DNA from: Bacillus sp. Cs-700
GTDB lineage: Bacteria > Bacillota > Bacilli > Bacillales > Guptibacillaceae
DNA: 64,000 nucleotides
NCBI RefSeq assembly: GCF_011082085.1
Contig: NZ_CP041063.1
Span: 2,108,001 to 2,172,000 of the forward strand
Direction of reading: 5' to 3'
The notes beneath the pieces are model-generated. The model made no database searches. It was not told the DNA's origin and saw only the letters and a list, made by a program, of their open reading frames with translations. Of the stretch, positions 15,753-27,100 are shown one piece after another. Made by a program: the position numbers and the translations under genes. Every line of letters begins with the position of its first letter. The first letter of the stretch is position 1.

Positions 15753-17681
15753 TCAGTTGTGTTTTTTAACAAATCGATAAAAAATGAGACTGCGCATTAA
15801 TATTCGAAAATTCATTTCATAAACGTATGACGGTTTAGGTTCATACTTCAAGGATTCTATTGCTTGTTTAATGATTTTAATATTCAGATATTCCGCCACA
15901 AGAGAATCCCTACACATGTTTTCTAATTCCTCAATGAACTTTCCCCAAACTGGCATCATGCGATGCAGACCGTCTGCACCTTGAATCCCTCTTGAACGTT
16001 CATTCAGTCTCACTTCATCTGGCAAGATATTTTTCATTGACCTCCTGATAAGCGACCTAGATAATCCACTATTAACAAATTGTTCTTCTGGAACTGATAA
16101 ACAAAACCTCGCAACTCTCAAATCATTTGTAGGATCACGATCCCATAAAGAATAACGTAGCGATAACTTCGATCCATAAGTACCTGTAATATTCCAATAA
16201 AACAAATCTTGAAATTGTTTCTTTTTAATATCGTAAACACTATCCTTTGAATTCCCAGTTAAATCAATTCCATAATCCCTTAGTTTCTCAAATGAATTTA
16301 ACTTATGTTCAAATTCAGGATTAATCATCTGTAGAATATGACTTGGTTGTTTCTTCAAGGAAGACATCGAAAATATTTTCCTTCTAACAATGGAGAATAT
16401 GCGAGATTTACTAACACCTATATTTTTACTGTAAAGATTTATTTCATTATACAGTCTCAATAGTTGCATTTTCCTTAATAAACCAGCCTGGTAATCCAGC
16501 ACAGGCCCCCATGAAATAGTCCAATTACCTCTTTGTCCATTTAACAGAACGCCTATGTTTTGCGAGTGTGCTTCCTCAAAAATCCCCTTTAACCAAAAAG
16601 TATTCTCAAAAAACTTATACGGCATCTCCAATACTTCTAGCCAATCATCTATATCAGTGAGAGGAGTTTTCCCTTCAAACTCTAGATAGTTATCTTGAAT
16701 GTTGCCTACATGATCGACAGTAGCTTTTATTAATGGCCTTTCATCAGCTAATCTATTTTTAGGTGTCCAATCAACAAAATCTTTCGCTGGTATATAGCTA
16801 AACGTATGTAGTTGTTTGTTTTCTCGTTTTAGTGAGTTTGCAGCAATCCCTACAACTGAACCAGAATCCAACCCCCCACTAAGATGTGCACCTACTTTAC
16901 GATGTGTACGAAGTCTTGATGTAACTGCACGTTCGAAAACTTCCTTTAAAGCTTCCTCGTATTCTTCATTTGAATTTAATTTTAGTTTTTCACCTTCTAG
17001 TAAAGTATTGTATCTTGTAAGCTTTAATTTACCCTTGATTAAAGAAATACTATGAGAAGGAGGCAGTTGATTTATATTTTCAAATACAGTAGAAGTGGTA
17101 TCAATGGATTCGAAATTCCACGGAATACTAAGAAAATCAGCCATCCATTCTTCTCTTAATTTACGCTCGATAAAAGGTAATTGAAATAATGGTTTATTAA
17201 TTGAACAAAAAGCGAACTTTTGATCACTGTAATAATAGTAGAGTGTTCTACTGCCTGAAAAATCTCTTGCCCCAAAAAGCTCCTGCTTCCTTTCATCCCA
17301 GATCATAAATGCAAAATCACCAATCAAGAACTTCGGGGTATCTTCACCCCATTTTATATAAGCTAGTAAAATTATTTGATTGTCAGTCATTGTTTTTCTA
17401 TCTCTATGATCTATTTGCAATATATCAAAAAGTGCATTTCTATTATCAATAATAGCATCCGACGTAATGACCAATTGTTTTTCATAATCATAAAAAGGTT
17501 GCTGCTCATTTATTGATTCTGGTGTGATCCATTGAGCATGACAACCGAGAAATACATTTCCCTTGAGCCAAAACTGGGAATCATCGCAAGGAAACTCTTT
17601 TAGAGAGCCTATTACATTATTAACTATGTCTAATGAGATTGGCTCTTTATTAAAGTGATAGACCCCTGTAATAGCACTCAT
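15753..17681 (-). CDS. Lasso peptide macrolactam synthetase (asparagine synthase-like)
   Basis: 642 aa. The N-terminal domain resembles class II glutamine amidotransferase but lacks the catalytic Cys2 (sequence MSAITG), as in lasso cyclases that do not use glutamine. The PP-loop SGGLDS near residue 267 binds ATP to adenylate the ring-forming Asp9 side chain before amide formation with Ala1. The start has GAGGAG eight bases upstream. It is the first gene of the operon; the precursor follows within 14 bases. Confidence 0.95.
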   Translation of the reverse strand: MSAITGVYHFNKEPISLDIVNNVIGSLKEFPCDDSQFWLKGNVFLGCHAQWITPESINEQQPFYDYEKQLVITSDAIIDNRNALFDILQIDHRDRKTMTDNQIILLAYIKWGEDTPKFLIGDFAFMIWDERKQELFGARDFSGSRTLYYYYSDQKFAFCSINKPLFQLPFIERKLREEWMADFLSIPWNFESIDTTSTVFENINQLPPSHSISLIKGKLKLTRYNTLLEGEKLKLNSNEEYEEALKEVFERAVTSRLRTHRKVGAHLSGGLDSGSVVGIAANSLKRENKQLHTFSYIPAKDFVDWTPKNRLADERPLIKATVDHVGNIQDNYLEFEGKTPLTDIDDWLEVLEMPYKFFENTFWLKGIFEEAHSQNIGVLLNGQRGNWTISWGPVLDYQAGLLRKMQLLRLYNEINLYSKNIGVSKSRIFSIVRRKIFSMSSLKKQPSHILQMINPEFEHKLNSFEKLRDYGIDLTGNSKDSVYDIKKKQFQDLFYWNITGTYGSKLSLRYSLWDRDPTNDLRVARFCLSVPEEQFVNSGLSRSLIRRSMKNILPDEVRLNERSRGIQGADGLHRMMPVWGKFIEELENMCRDSLVAEYLNIKIIKQAIESLKYEPKPSYVYEMNFRILMRSLIFYRFVKKHN

Positions 17682-17754
17682 TAAATATCTCCTCGATTCT
17701 ATATGTGGTGGGCAAAGTTCATTTGAATCTCCAGTAAATAAATCACATACTAAT

Positions 17755-17806
17755 TTAATAAAACATAGTATCGTCTTATATATAGAACGATACTATGTTT
17801 TATTAA
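17755..17806. promoter_or_regulatory. Perfect 20-bp inverted repeat ahead of the lasso operon
   Basis: Two 20-base arms (TTAATAAAACATAGTATCGT and its complement) flank a 12-base AT-rich loop. It lies 74 bases before the cyclase start, in a 257-base gap with no gene. It could fold as a leader hairpin or act as an operator. On the minus strand it is preceded by ATTCTTAATAAA, and a second hairpin at 41117-41168 has the same lead-in. No convincing promoter was identified here. Confidence 0.7.
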
Positions 17807-17938
17807 GAATTGCAATATTTATTTTACTTTTCCGAAAATCAAAGAATATGACCAAATATTGTAGGTAAGTACAAGCATTTTCACTCAATAAACATACATA
17901 ACTAATATAAGTGATCTTATTAAAATGGAGGAAAAAGA

Positions 17939-20231
17939 ATGTCTCAAAAATTCAAATCAAGAGATGCTTAAAAGCAGAACTGCCTCTTTTAGATATTGGC
18001 GAATTCGGATTTTGCACTGATACGAATGAACGTTTATTGGATCAGAGACTGGTAACCTTTTATTAGCTAACAATAATGATATAGATAGATTTCCTCACTA
18101 ACTACAGCGAATATTAACGATATCGATACTACTACTGTTTCACCTCAGAAGGAAACATTTTAGAATATCAGGATGGTAAATGGAGACCCAGTATAAATAC
18201 GAGTATTCCTTCTTCTATAATCAATCTTCCTATGTACTAGAATTAGAAAGATGGAACGTGAAAATGACGGCACTGACGCTGTGAACACAACTATCGGATT
18301 AATATGCCTTAGTGTGGGCTACTCAACAACATTATAAAGAAGTAACTACCTACTGGACTCTATTTAATTGATGAGAACAGTTCTATTCGTCCCAGAAGTT
18401 ATATGACACTAGATCTAAATGGTTCTACTCTGAAGGTTAGAAATAATGGATTAATAAAGTACGCCATAATTAAATTGATGAAAATCAACAGTATTCTAGA
18501 GTTACTAATGGACGGATTGAAGGTGATAAAGATAATCACGATTATACTACTATTCCGAGTACTCTGAATTCGGTTATGGAATCTCGGTTGGGGATGATAC
18601 TCCTCTAGAAGGAAGTAATGTAAGGTTTATTACTTTAGATAATCTAGAAGTGTTTAACTGCACTGGAGATGCTATTACATTGCTAGTGTGAATGGAACAT
18701 TTAAAACTATTAAAGGCGACGAACGAATCTGGTGGGATAGTCTAATTGACGGTACAGTATAATCAATTGAATAGGATTAGGTACAAATTAAATATTTCTA
18801 TGCAACAGGCTATAAAGAAATATGGTTATTTTGGACTTTATGGTGGAAGCTTTGGAGGACTAGGAAATGATATAAAACAGTATCTATGATGTAGTATTTT
18901 ATAGAAAGAATAATACTTTTTATCATCAAAAGTTGAGAATCAATTTTTTGACGAATAGAAGTTCCAATTGGTGCAGAATATGCAAAAGTAATTCTTCACC
19001 AAAAAGATACCCTCTTCAAGTGGTTCTACCATTTCTATCCGTGTTCCGCATATTCCTAAAAACATATTTATTGAAAAATGTAAATACATGATTGTAGAAG
19101 ACTAGGGATTAGTTTAACAGGAGGAAAACACGTCTTATCAAAGACTGTGAAATCCATCATATTAGTGGGACAGCTCCACAGAGTGGTATTGATATAGAAG
19201 ATGCTGGGACATAAACCAATATATTTTTATCGATAATAATCACTTCCATGATAATAGCGCACACGATATCATTGCTGTAAGTGGTAGACATTTGAATATT
19301 ACTAATAACAAACTATCAAAATCTTTAGTCATACAAAATGGCGCTAATAGAAGTATCATAAATGGGAACTTTTTCATTAAATCTGAAATTAATTTAAAAG
19401 GAGATGCAATTTTTTCCAACAACCACATATACAACGGTAGTGTAGGAGTTTCCGGAGCGAAATCAATTTTAGTAAGTGACTGTTTATTCTATAACAGTAA
19501 TCTAGGCTTCTCCAATACAAACCTTACTCATCTGCTAGAAAATTGTAGAATTATAGTTGATAATGACTATCAACAAGAGAGAATACCCCTTCTGTTTTAT
19601 CAATTAATGGTGCCCCACAATCGATATCAAATTGTAGTTTTGAAGGAGTAGGGTCAGAACCTCTTATATTGTACCTAGCGCTGCACAAACCGGATGGATA
19701 TTCGATAATACTTTGTTCAAAGATACAAACCATCCTCAAAATATCATTTTACGCTTACCTGGGGCAGTTATAAAAATTGTAAATTTATTAACACCGGTCG
19801 AATAGGGCTAGGTACTGGCAGTATTTCCGAAAATTATGAATTTAATAATGAATTTCAATGGCAAAATAATGTGTTTTTTATCTTACCCCAAACTCCTATT
19901 AATTTAAATATCTTAAATAGTGATTTTCGAGGGAGCTCTGATGGGGCATTCTCTATTAGAGGAAATTGGAAACTAATAAAGCTATCTAACAATATATTTG
20001 AATTAAAAACTCCAAATCAAATAATTACCTCATCTATTCATACAACGTCCTAGCAGAGACCGTTATTTTAGAAATAATGTTTTTAAATCAACATTGACAA
20101 TGAAGTTAGGTTTGGATGGAATAAATTCAAACATTGCAGTGTATAGAGATAATTTTCTGCAAAATATTCAACCTATATTTAATGAAAATGCAATCAGTTT
20201 AAATAATATTATAAATGGTATTCTTGATTAG
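17939..20231 (+). pseudogene. Right-handed beta-helix (pectate-lyase-fold) protein, multiply frameshifted
   Basis: ATG at 17939 follows GGAGG. Restoring single lost bases gives a continuous protein: MSQKFKSRDA then LKAELPLLDIGEFGFCTD, a region WNVKNDGTDAVNTTI typical of Pectate_lyase_3 proteins, and then long beta-helix coils (GDINQYIFIDNNHFHDNS, LNITNNKLSKSLVIQNG). The N-terminal AELPLLDIGEFGFCTDTNE resembles phage tail-spike and surface glycan-acting proteins. Breaks were noted near 17969, 18034, 18099, 18145, 18262, 18302 and 18346; each needs one added base. It is the only plus-strand gene in this part and sits between the lasso and eps regions. It may act on the exopolysaccharide. Decay or sequencing error cannot be told apart from sequence alone. 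Confidence 0.75.
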
Positions 20232-20274
20232 TTAATTTTTGAGTAATATATCCTACTATTATATATTTTTATCT

Positions 20275-20315
20275 GAGCTATTACCTCAATTTTTATCCTA
20301 ATGGAGTAATAGTTC
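20275..20315. terminator. Possible terminator between the beta-helix gene and the eps 3' end
   Basis: GAGCTATTAC pairs with GTAATAGTTC (one G-T pair) around a 20-base loop in the gap between two convergent genes. The flanking T-runs are weak, so the assignment is tentative. Confidence 0.35.
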
Positions 20316-20401
20316 AGTTTATTAAAAAAATACACTATTAATACAAAGTGAACATAATTAAGTATTATATTAGATATTATTCATATTATTCAGTGCAGTA
20401 T

Positions 20402-21472
20402 TCATTTAAATATTGAAAAGCTTTTCTGACTCTTTCTTAATAGGATAATATCCAATTTATTATTAAATCCTTGTTGAATTGTTGTAAGTCATATTGTAAC
20501 TGTATATTTTCCATTTCAACTATGAGTTGATCCAATTTAATATCTTTAAGTACATTGTGTCTTTTTCGTTGTAAATCACTGGTATTATACCTGTATCTAA
20601 TACTAATGACAAAATAGTCCCATGAAATCTCGCAGCAATAAATAACTCACAAGTAGCTATTACTTCCAAGGTCCTTCCAATATCCCCTTGATAATTGTGA
20701 ATTAAAACTTTCTCTAATTTTTTTTGAGATAGCCGTTCTACTATTGTATTAATAGTTTTCAATCCCCTTCTCTACTGCAAAATGACATTAAGCAACATTC
20801 ATAACCAAGGTTTTGAAATACTTCTATTGATTTTATTGTACTTCTAATATAGTCCTCATAATATTTTGATAACCTTTCTTTTTCCTCACATCAATAATAG
20901 AAAATCCAACCAATTTTTTTGTAGGCTTAGTTTTATATTTTTCTGCACTTAATTGAAAAACTATATCTGGTGCATACTAACTTGAGGTAGATGTGAAAAC
21001 AAGTTGTAAGAATAATAATCTCTAAAACATACATACTACACAACTCAAAAAAAGCTAGATATTCATTATAAAACGACACAGTACTATCGGTCCGAAATTT
21101 GCTCCAAGTACATAAATTGGTTTACTTAATCTGTCGAATTCCCTAGTAAACTCATTCTCTTGTTATATAAAGCTCTATGATAAGAGTTATTTTCCATAAA
21201 AATTGACCCACCAATAAAAACCAGTGCGTCGAAACTTTTCGCAGTCTTCCTATCTTTTTGGATATCATTACTTAATCGACTTGATATTTTATCAAAGTTG
21301 AAAATTGTCTTCTATTGATATTATTATAATTAGCTATAAATTCATCATAATCACTATTATAATAATTAAAGTTATGTTGCTTGTTTTAAATTTGTTTGCA
21401 AGTTATCTAAAAATAGATCATCGCTAAATTTGATGCTAAGTACATATCAACTAACAGTTTCTTCAATTTCAT
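20402..21472 (-). pseudogene. Polysaccharide pyruvyl transferase family protein, frameshifted
   Basis: Reading across frames restores a ~350-aa protein: MKLKKLLVDMYLASN at the start, ALVFIGGSIFMENNSYHRA, LGANFGPY, and near the C-terminus the family hallmark ELFIAARFHGTILSLVL followed by PVIYNEKDTMYLK. The family transfers pyruvate onto sugars of exopolysaccharides and teichoic acids. The best intact piece is 20520-20762. It is the last gene of the long minus-strand polysaccharide run. All breaks I followed are consistent with missing single bases. Confidence 0.8.
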
Positions 21473-21518
21473 CACCAAGCATTCTATTTTATTTATAAAG
21501 AGAAATCACAAAAAATTA

Positions 21519-22552
21519 TTATACTTTCATTTTAACTACAAACTTTAAATTGGGGAAGCGCTTTTTAAGATGAATGATCTTCAGAAAACAGTAGATTAAT
21601 AAGTATTTTTTAAATTTTAATAACATGATATAAGTTGGGACAAACCCTTCTAAGTTTGCATATTTAAGTGCACCTTTAAATTCTTTACTTTTTAATATTT
21701 TAGAGTTATGTTTTACTTTATTAATAAATGAAAGTGTGCATTCTTTTCTAAAAGTATTTTCCAAAGTTGAATTCATCATTGTTAAATATGCATTATAGAA
21801 AGTTGGTCTAATATGATCTATATCTGTAAAAAGCTCCATGCAATTATACATTTCAGAAAATAAAACGTTATATATTCCGAATAAATTCTCATGAAATTGT
21901 TATCTAAACTTTCTTTTCACTTTTAATATAATTGTATAAAGGAATATTACAAATAAAAATTTTATCCCCCACATGTTTAAATACTCTAGATTAAATAATA
22001 AATCTTCTCCAAGAGAAATTTTTTCTTTGAAGAATATCTTTTCGCTTTTAATAATGTTCGCATCATAAATTTTATTCCACTGTGTATTTTAAAGTGTTTT
22101 TTCGTACAGCGTATAAAATGAGCTTTTATCAATATTTATAACGCTCCCCTCTCCTAGCGTCCTGGTTCTCTTTCGTTATTTTCGTAATTATAAATATTAT
22201 ATCCACTTATTATCATGAGTGTTTGTGGGTTTCAATTAAGTCATACAATAACTCACACCATTTTTTTTCAACATAATCATCCGCATCTGCAAACATTAGA
22301 TATTTCCTCTACTAAAATCAAGTCCAGTATTTCTTGCAATACTTACTCCCTCATTACATTTATGAATAACTTTAACCCTATTATCTTCATTTGCATAAGC
22401 ATCACAACTCCCCACTCCTATCAGTCGATCCATCATTGATAAGTATGAGTTCAAAAGAAAGGAAGCTTTGATTCAAAATTGAATTTATACATTTTGATAG
22501 ATATAATTGAGCATATAAATAGGTACAATTACACTTATTATTGGTTCTCCAT
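21519..22552 (-). pseudogene. Glycosyltransferase family 2, frameshifted
   Basis: ATG at 22552 follows AAAAGGGTGAAGCT. Restored reading gives SVIVPIYMLNYIYLSKCINSIL, then ELILINDGSTDRSG, VKVIHKCNEGVSIARNTGLDF and MFADADDYVEKKWCELLYDL. These are the nucleotide-sugar binding and DxD motifs of GT2 enzymes. The C-terminal fragment at 21519-21851 is intact. It would add a sugar to the lipid-linked repeat unit at the inner membrane face. Confidence 0.8.
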
Positions 22553-22728
22553 AGCTTCACCCTTTTCAACTAATTGATCGCTTTCATCTAATTTCAATAA
22601 AATCTAACTACCAAGGTTAAATCGCTACACTTATACCTCAATGTTCAATAGTACTTAATCTACATGTTGACTAGCCGGTGGCAGTTATCCTCATCTGAAC
22701 CAGTCTTGCTGTTATTTTCCTATTCATG

Positions 22729-24482
22729 TTAGCTCCTCACATAATTGTTCTTTTTAATATTTTCTATTGATACAATTCTCCCTTTGTTAAGTTAAAAACA
22801 ACATCACAATTCTCAATGTGCTAACCTATGAGCTATAATTATCAATGTTTATCTCTCTTTAAACTATCAATCGCCTTCATGATCCTTTTTCAGTATCATT
22901 ATCTAATGCTGATGTAGCTTCATCCATGAATAATATTTCCGGATATGATACAATGCTCTAGCAATACCCAAACGTTGACGTTGACCTCCTGAAATTCTTA
23001 CTCCACGTTCTCCTACTTTTGTTTCTAATTTATCTGGCAGTTTTTCAACAAACTCTTTCAATTGAGCCTGCTCTAACGCTCTCCATACCTCCTTATCATC
23101 AATTTTCTCAGCATCGATTCCAAAACCAACATTTCACGAATGGTATCATCTGAAAGAAAAATCGACTGAGGAATGTAGCCAATTTTTTGTTGCCATCGTG
23201 TTCTTTGGTCTGCAAGGTTCTTACCATCAACTAATATTGTTCCTTCTCTGGAGTGAATAATCCAAGTTAAGATCAACAAGAGTGGTTTTACCTGTCCAGA
23301 TTCTCCAATAAATGCACAGAATGGCCAATTGGTATGTTTAAAGACACATCTTTAACTGAATAATTCTTTTGACCTGGATAGCTAAATGAGACTTTGTTTA
23401 GTTTATTGATTCATTAAAATACTTAATTTCCTGTCCATACTAAATGGTTTTAAATTGAATTCCATCATTATAGTTCAACTCTTTATCATGAATAAGTCCT
23501 CTAAAACAACTTTTAACGCTGGTTGACTATATCGAATGGTGGTTATTAAGGCTACTATGCGTGTAATTGAAGGCATTATTCTAAAGGCGGCCATTGCGAA
23601 TAATGCCATAGTTGAAACTATGACAGATGTTTCTGTGCCTTGGAAAACAATAATCACCATTGTCAAAAGTACAATGGTACTAGTAATGTCTCAATAAATA
23701 GCCTTGGAACCTGCTCAGCATCTTCATATACACACTATTATTCGCCTTAATTTGACTTTGAGCAGCAAAGATTTTATGAAAAACTCTTCTTTTCCAGAGA
23801 CTTTAACTTCTTTACTAGCCCCTAAACCTGGTTCACCCATTTGATCATTGTACCGTTTACCTCTTGTTGCTCTTTGCCTAGTTGTGAAATCTTTTGACGA
23901 AAATATTTAAAGAATAAAAAAACACTTCCACTAATAAAATAGAAGAAGTTAAAGTCGCTAATGGAGCAGTAATTAATAGTAGAATTAAGATACACGCAGT
24001 AACAAGGGATTCTGTAAGTAATTGGAACCCGCCATAATTATCCTTGAAACACTTTGGGGACTTCACCATTTACATTTCTTAGTAAATCGGCCGTATTTCG
24101 TTGTAAATGAAAAGTATAAGGTTTAGTTAGATATTCCTTAAATAATGTTCGAGAAGTTTCACTTCTGATTTAACATACTTTCACTTGAGCATAATTAAAA
24201 AGAAGTAAATAAATATTCTTCAATACAAAGATACAGAGTAAAACTACCACAGCAAATATAATAAATGCTTGAGATGATTCGAAATTCATTTTTACGTAAA
24301 AATACGATAATATTGGCTGGGTATCAATTATTCCTGGATCAGTTACTATTCCAACAAACGGAACGATTAGACCAATACCAATAGTCTCAAACAATGCTGC
24401 TAAAATCATCATGGCAATAGATAACAATTTCTTTCTCTCTTTTATTGAATAACTTTAATAATTTTTTTGTAGAATCTCTCAT
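22729..24482 (-). pseudogene. ABC transporter, fused permease/ATPase (PglK-like lipid-oligosaccharide flippase), frameshifted
   Basis: ATG at 24482 follows GAAGGTG. The first segment reads MRDSTKKLLKLF and then a membrane domain beginning LSIAMMILAALFETIGIGLIVPFVG. The ATPase half is recognisable from GTILVDGKNLADQRTRWQ and IGYIPQSIFLSDDTI, and further downstream from the ABC signature and H-loop in broken frames. PglK/WlaB-type proteins flip lipid-linked oligosaccharides. No MATE-type flippase (EpsK) was seen elsewhere in this locus, so this could be the repeat-unit flippase. Several single-base losses break it. The 24483-24682 gap upstream holds no recognisable gene. Confidence 0.78.
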
Positions 24483-24682
24483 TCTTTCACACCTTCTTTG
24501 TATATAATAAATATATGATGTTGAAAAGAAGCATTATAAATATAAATATGTCTTGGACATTATGAATTAATCGAATCGTCACTTTCAATATCTCCTCTAA
24601 TAAACTTCTAGCACGTTTACACTCTCCACCACATTACGTCTTGTAATAGGTATGTGTCCTGTAAATTATACGTAGTCCTGGT

Positions 24683-25847
24683 TCATATTAAGATTTTACT
24701 AATCTGAGTGGTATGGTTTACATCAAGGTCAGACAGTGATTTCGTGAGTTTTCCTCTAAGGGATTGATCCATTATTAATTTTTTAACTGCTTCGTAAACC
24801 TCATTCTCTTCTATATCAACAACCAATCCATTATAGCATCTATGATTTGTTCTCTTGCTCCATTAACATCTGTTGTAATAATAGGTTTTTTTAAAATTTT
24901 GGCTCTGTACAGTTATACAGTATCCTTCATACCTTGAAGGTTGGACATAGATATCACATTGATCAAATAAGTATAAGGATTTGTATCCAATCCTAGAGGA
25001 GATGAAATTATCTTTCAAATTCAACTTTGATAATATCTCATATTTTTCTTTATACTCCCTTCAACAAGCAATACCACTTGACGTTATACCACTTTTAATA
25101 AGGCGTTCTAAAACCAAAATTGCTATATCCTGCCCTTTTTCAGGTGCTAATCTTCCAACAGTAATATTCTCAATCCAGTAAATTCTTTATCAGGAAAATC
25201 CCTTCTTTTTTAGATTGATCAAGTATGCTTTTAGGTGATACGAGGTTCAGTATAGTTTGAATCTTGTTTTCATATGTTGGAATTGCACTGATTATCTTTT
25301 TCCTCGCTTCTTCAGATACTGTGCATATACTATCGAAATTTCTATACGTTTCTTCGCCAAACTTTCCATTGAATCCAATTTTTGATACGTCAAAATGAAT
25401 CCACTGAAGTTTTTCTTCGCCTTATTTTATTCACAACAAAATAGCTTTGAAGTCCATCGGACCTGCATAAGCTACAGCGACATCTAGTCTTTCTAAAAGG
25501 GTGTTTTTCTTAGCAAAACTTAAAGTAAAGAGTTCTTTCTCCGATAAACTTTGTAAGCAAAGAAATAGCCCCATAGGTTAAAGCTTTTAATAACTTTCCT
25601 TTTCTGAAATGTTCCATAATGATTGTTTTAGGTGGATTGTTTAATAAAGGCTTTAGCACATTATAACCATCTATATATTCTACCGTTACACTTTCTGGAA
25701 TAGAATCTAGAAAACCACCATACTTCTCTAGCATTAATATTGTAATTCCATACTCCTTTTTTGGTATTTCGGAGATCATATTTAATAACGTTTCTCTGTC
25801 CCGCCAACATTCATATTTATAACCATAAATAAGAGCTTCTTTTTCAT
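24683..25847 (-). pseudogene. Glycosyltransferase family 1 (GT4-type), frameshifted (A)
   Basis: The restored start MKKKLLFMVINMNVGGTEK is followed by an intact piece at 25510-25779 (ISEIPKKEYGITILMLEKYGGFL). Farther on come the usual C-terminal donor-binding motifs (LGRLAPEKGQ-like and the region around AREQIIDA...) in broken frames. The end reads SLSDLDVNHTTQISKILI. The enzyme would transfer a sugar in exopolysaccharide assembly. It is separated by 18 bases from the next gene upstream. Confidence 0.72.
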
Positions 25848-25865
25848 AGGATTAACTCACTTTCC

Positions 25866-27036
25866 CTACCCTATTAGTTGATAGAACTTTTGAATTTCTT
25901 CTAAATTCCCCTTTTTTTCTTCTTTTAAATAAGCAATAATGTCTTCTCGCAACTGATCATTATTTATGATTTCCATGTACCTTCACTGACAGCCTTAGCT
26001 TCCATATCCACAACCAAACCATTTTTCCCGTCTTTCATCTGATTATATACAGCATCAAACCTGGTTGTAACAATTGGCACATTCAACATTCTTGCTTCTC
26101 TAATGCTAATCCAAAACCTTCAAATCTCGAAGTTTGAAACTAAATATCAGTATTTTTATATAGGAATACGGATTAGATACTACTCCTAACAAGAGAAAGT
26201 GATCAGTGAGCTCATTTTCTTTAATAGATTTTTCAAATCTTTGTTTAATGGTCCCTCCCCCAATACATACCACTTAAAATTCAAGCCATTTTAAGTAACT
26301 TAAAGCCTCTAAAGCAATATCATATCCCTTTTGATAATTTAATTTCCTATAGTCAGTAGCCTTGCTCCTTCAAACTCATCTTGGTAATCCCCCCCTATTT
26401 CAGCCATGTTTTTCATAGATTCGTAATTGTTGATATCATAGATAACATCAACATTACCTGAAAAAATTCGGGAAAGTTTCTAAAAATGTTTGTTTGTTGA
26501 TTCGGAAACCGCTATTATTTTGTTGAATTTTCATAATAATTTTATTGAATTTTCTATCAAAACCTTCTACTCTATAACTTACATTAACCCATGCAAATTT
26601 CAATTTTGCTGTCACCTTATCAGCAACATAATAAGTAGGGATTCCTTGTGCATAACTGATAGCTATATCATAGGTAGTAGATTTTGTTCTATTACTCAGA
26701 AACTTTTCCCAAAACATCCTAGTTTTTGTGAATTTCTATAATCTTTGTTGCGTATTTCCAGTGAGTATTTCAATCTAGAAAATAACATTTTGAAATTTAA
26801 CTTTTTAAAGGAATAAAGAATTGAATAAATTACATTCATTCTTGAAAACTCAGTATATTTTAGCGGTTTTAATATATTTACTTCTTAGGAACTAACTCTT
26901 CAAGAGCAGTACCATGCAAACAGCATTAAATCAATATCGTACTTAGAATAACTATTAGAGATAATAAAGTTACTAAGCTTTTTTCTGCACCAGCACAATG
27001 TAGTGAGTCTATAACAAATAACATCTTTTTTTTCAT
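25866..27036 (-). pseudogene. Glycosyltransferase family 1 (GT4-type), frameshifted (B)
   Basis: The restored start MKKKMLFVIDSLHCAGAEKSL resembles the intact gene at 29515-30693, and the piece at 26454-26717 (YDIAISYAQGIPTYYVADKV...KFAWVNVSYRV) aligns by eye with YDVAISYLWPHYFVAEKV...KIAWIHTDY there. The two are therefore likely paralogues. The C-terminal half is broken by several single-base losses; the end reads NLEEIQKFYQLIG. Confidence 0.75.
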
Positions 27037-27100
27037 ATTCTCATTCCCATTTCAGGTTTGTTTTTATTTTGTTTTGAAAACCTCTGTTTGAATTCTAGTT

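Noticed and set aside
22215-22439. Plus-strand 74-aa frame in the damaged region
   Set aside because: It is antisense to the restored GT2 gene, whose motifs are clear on the minus strand.
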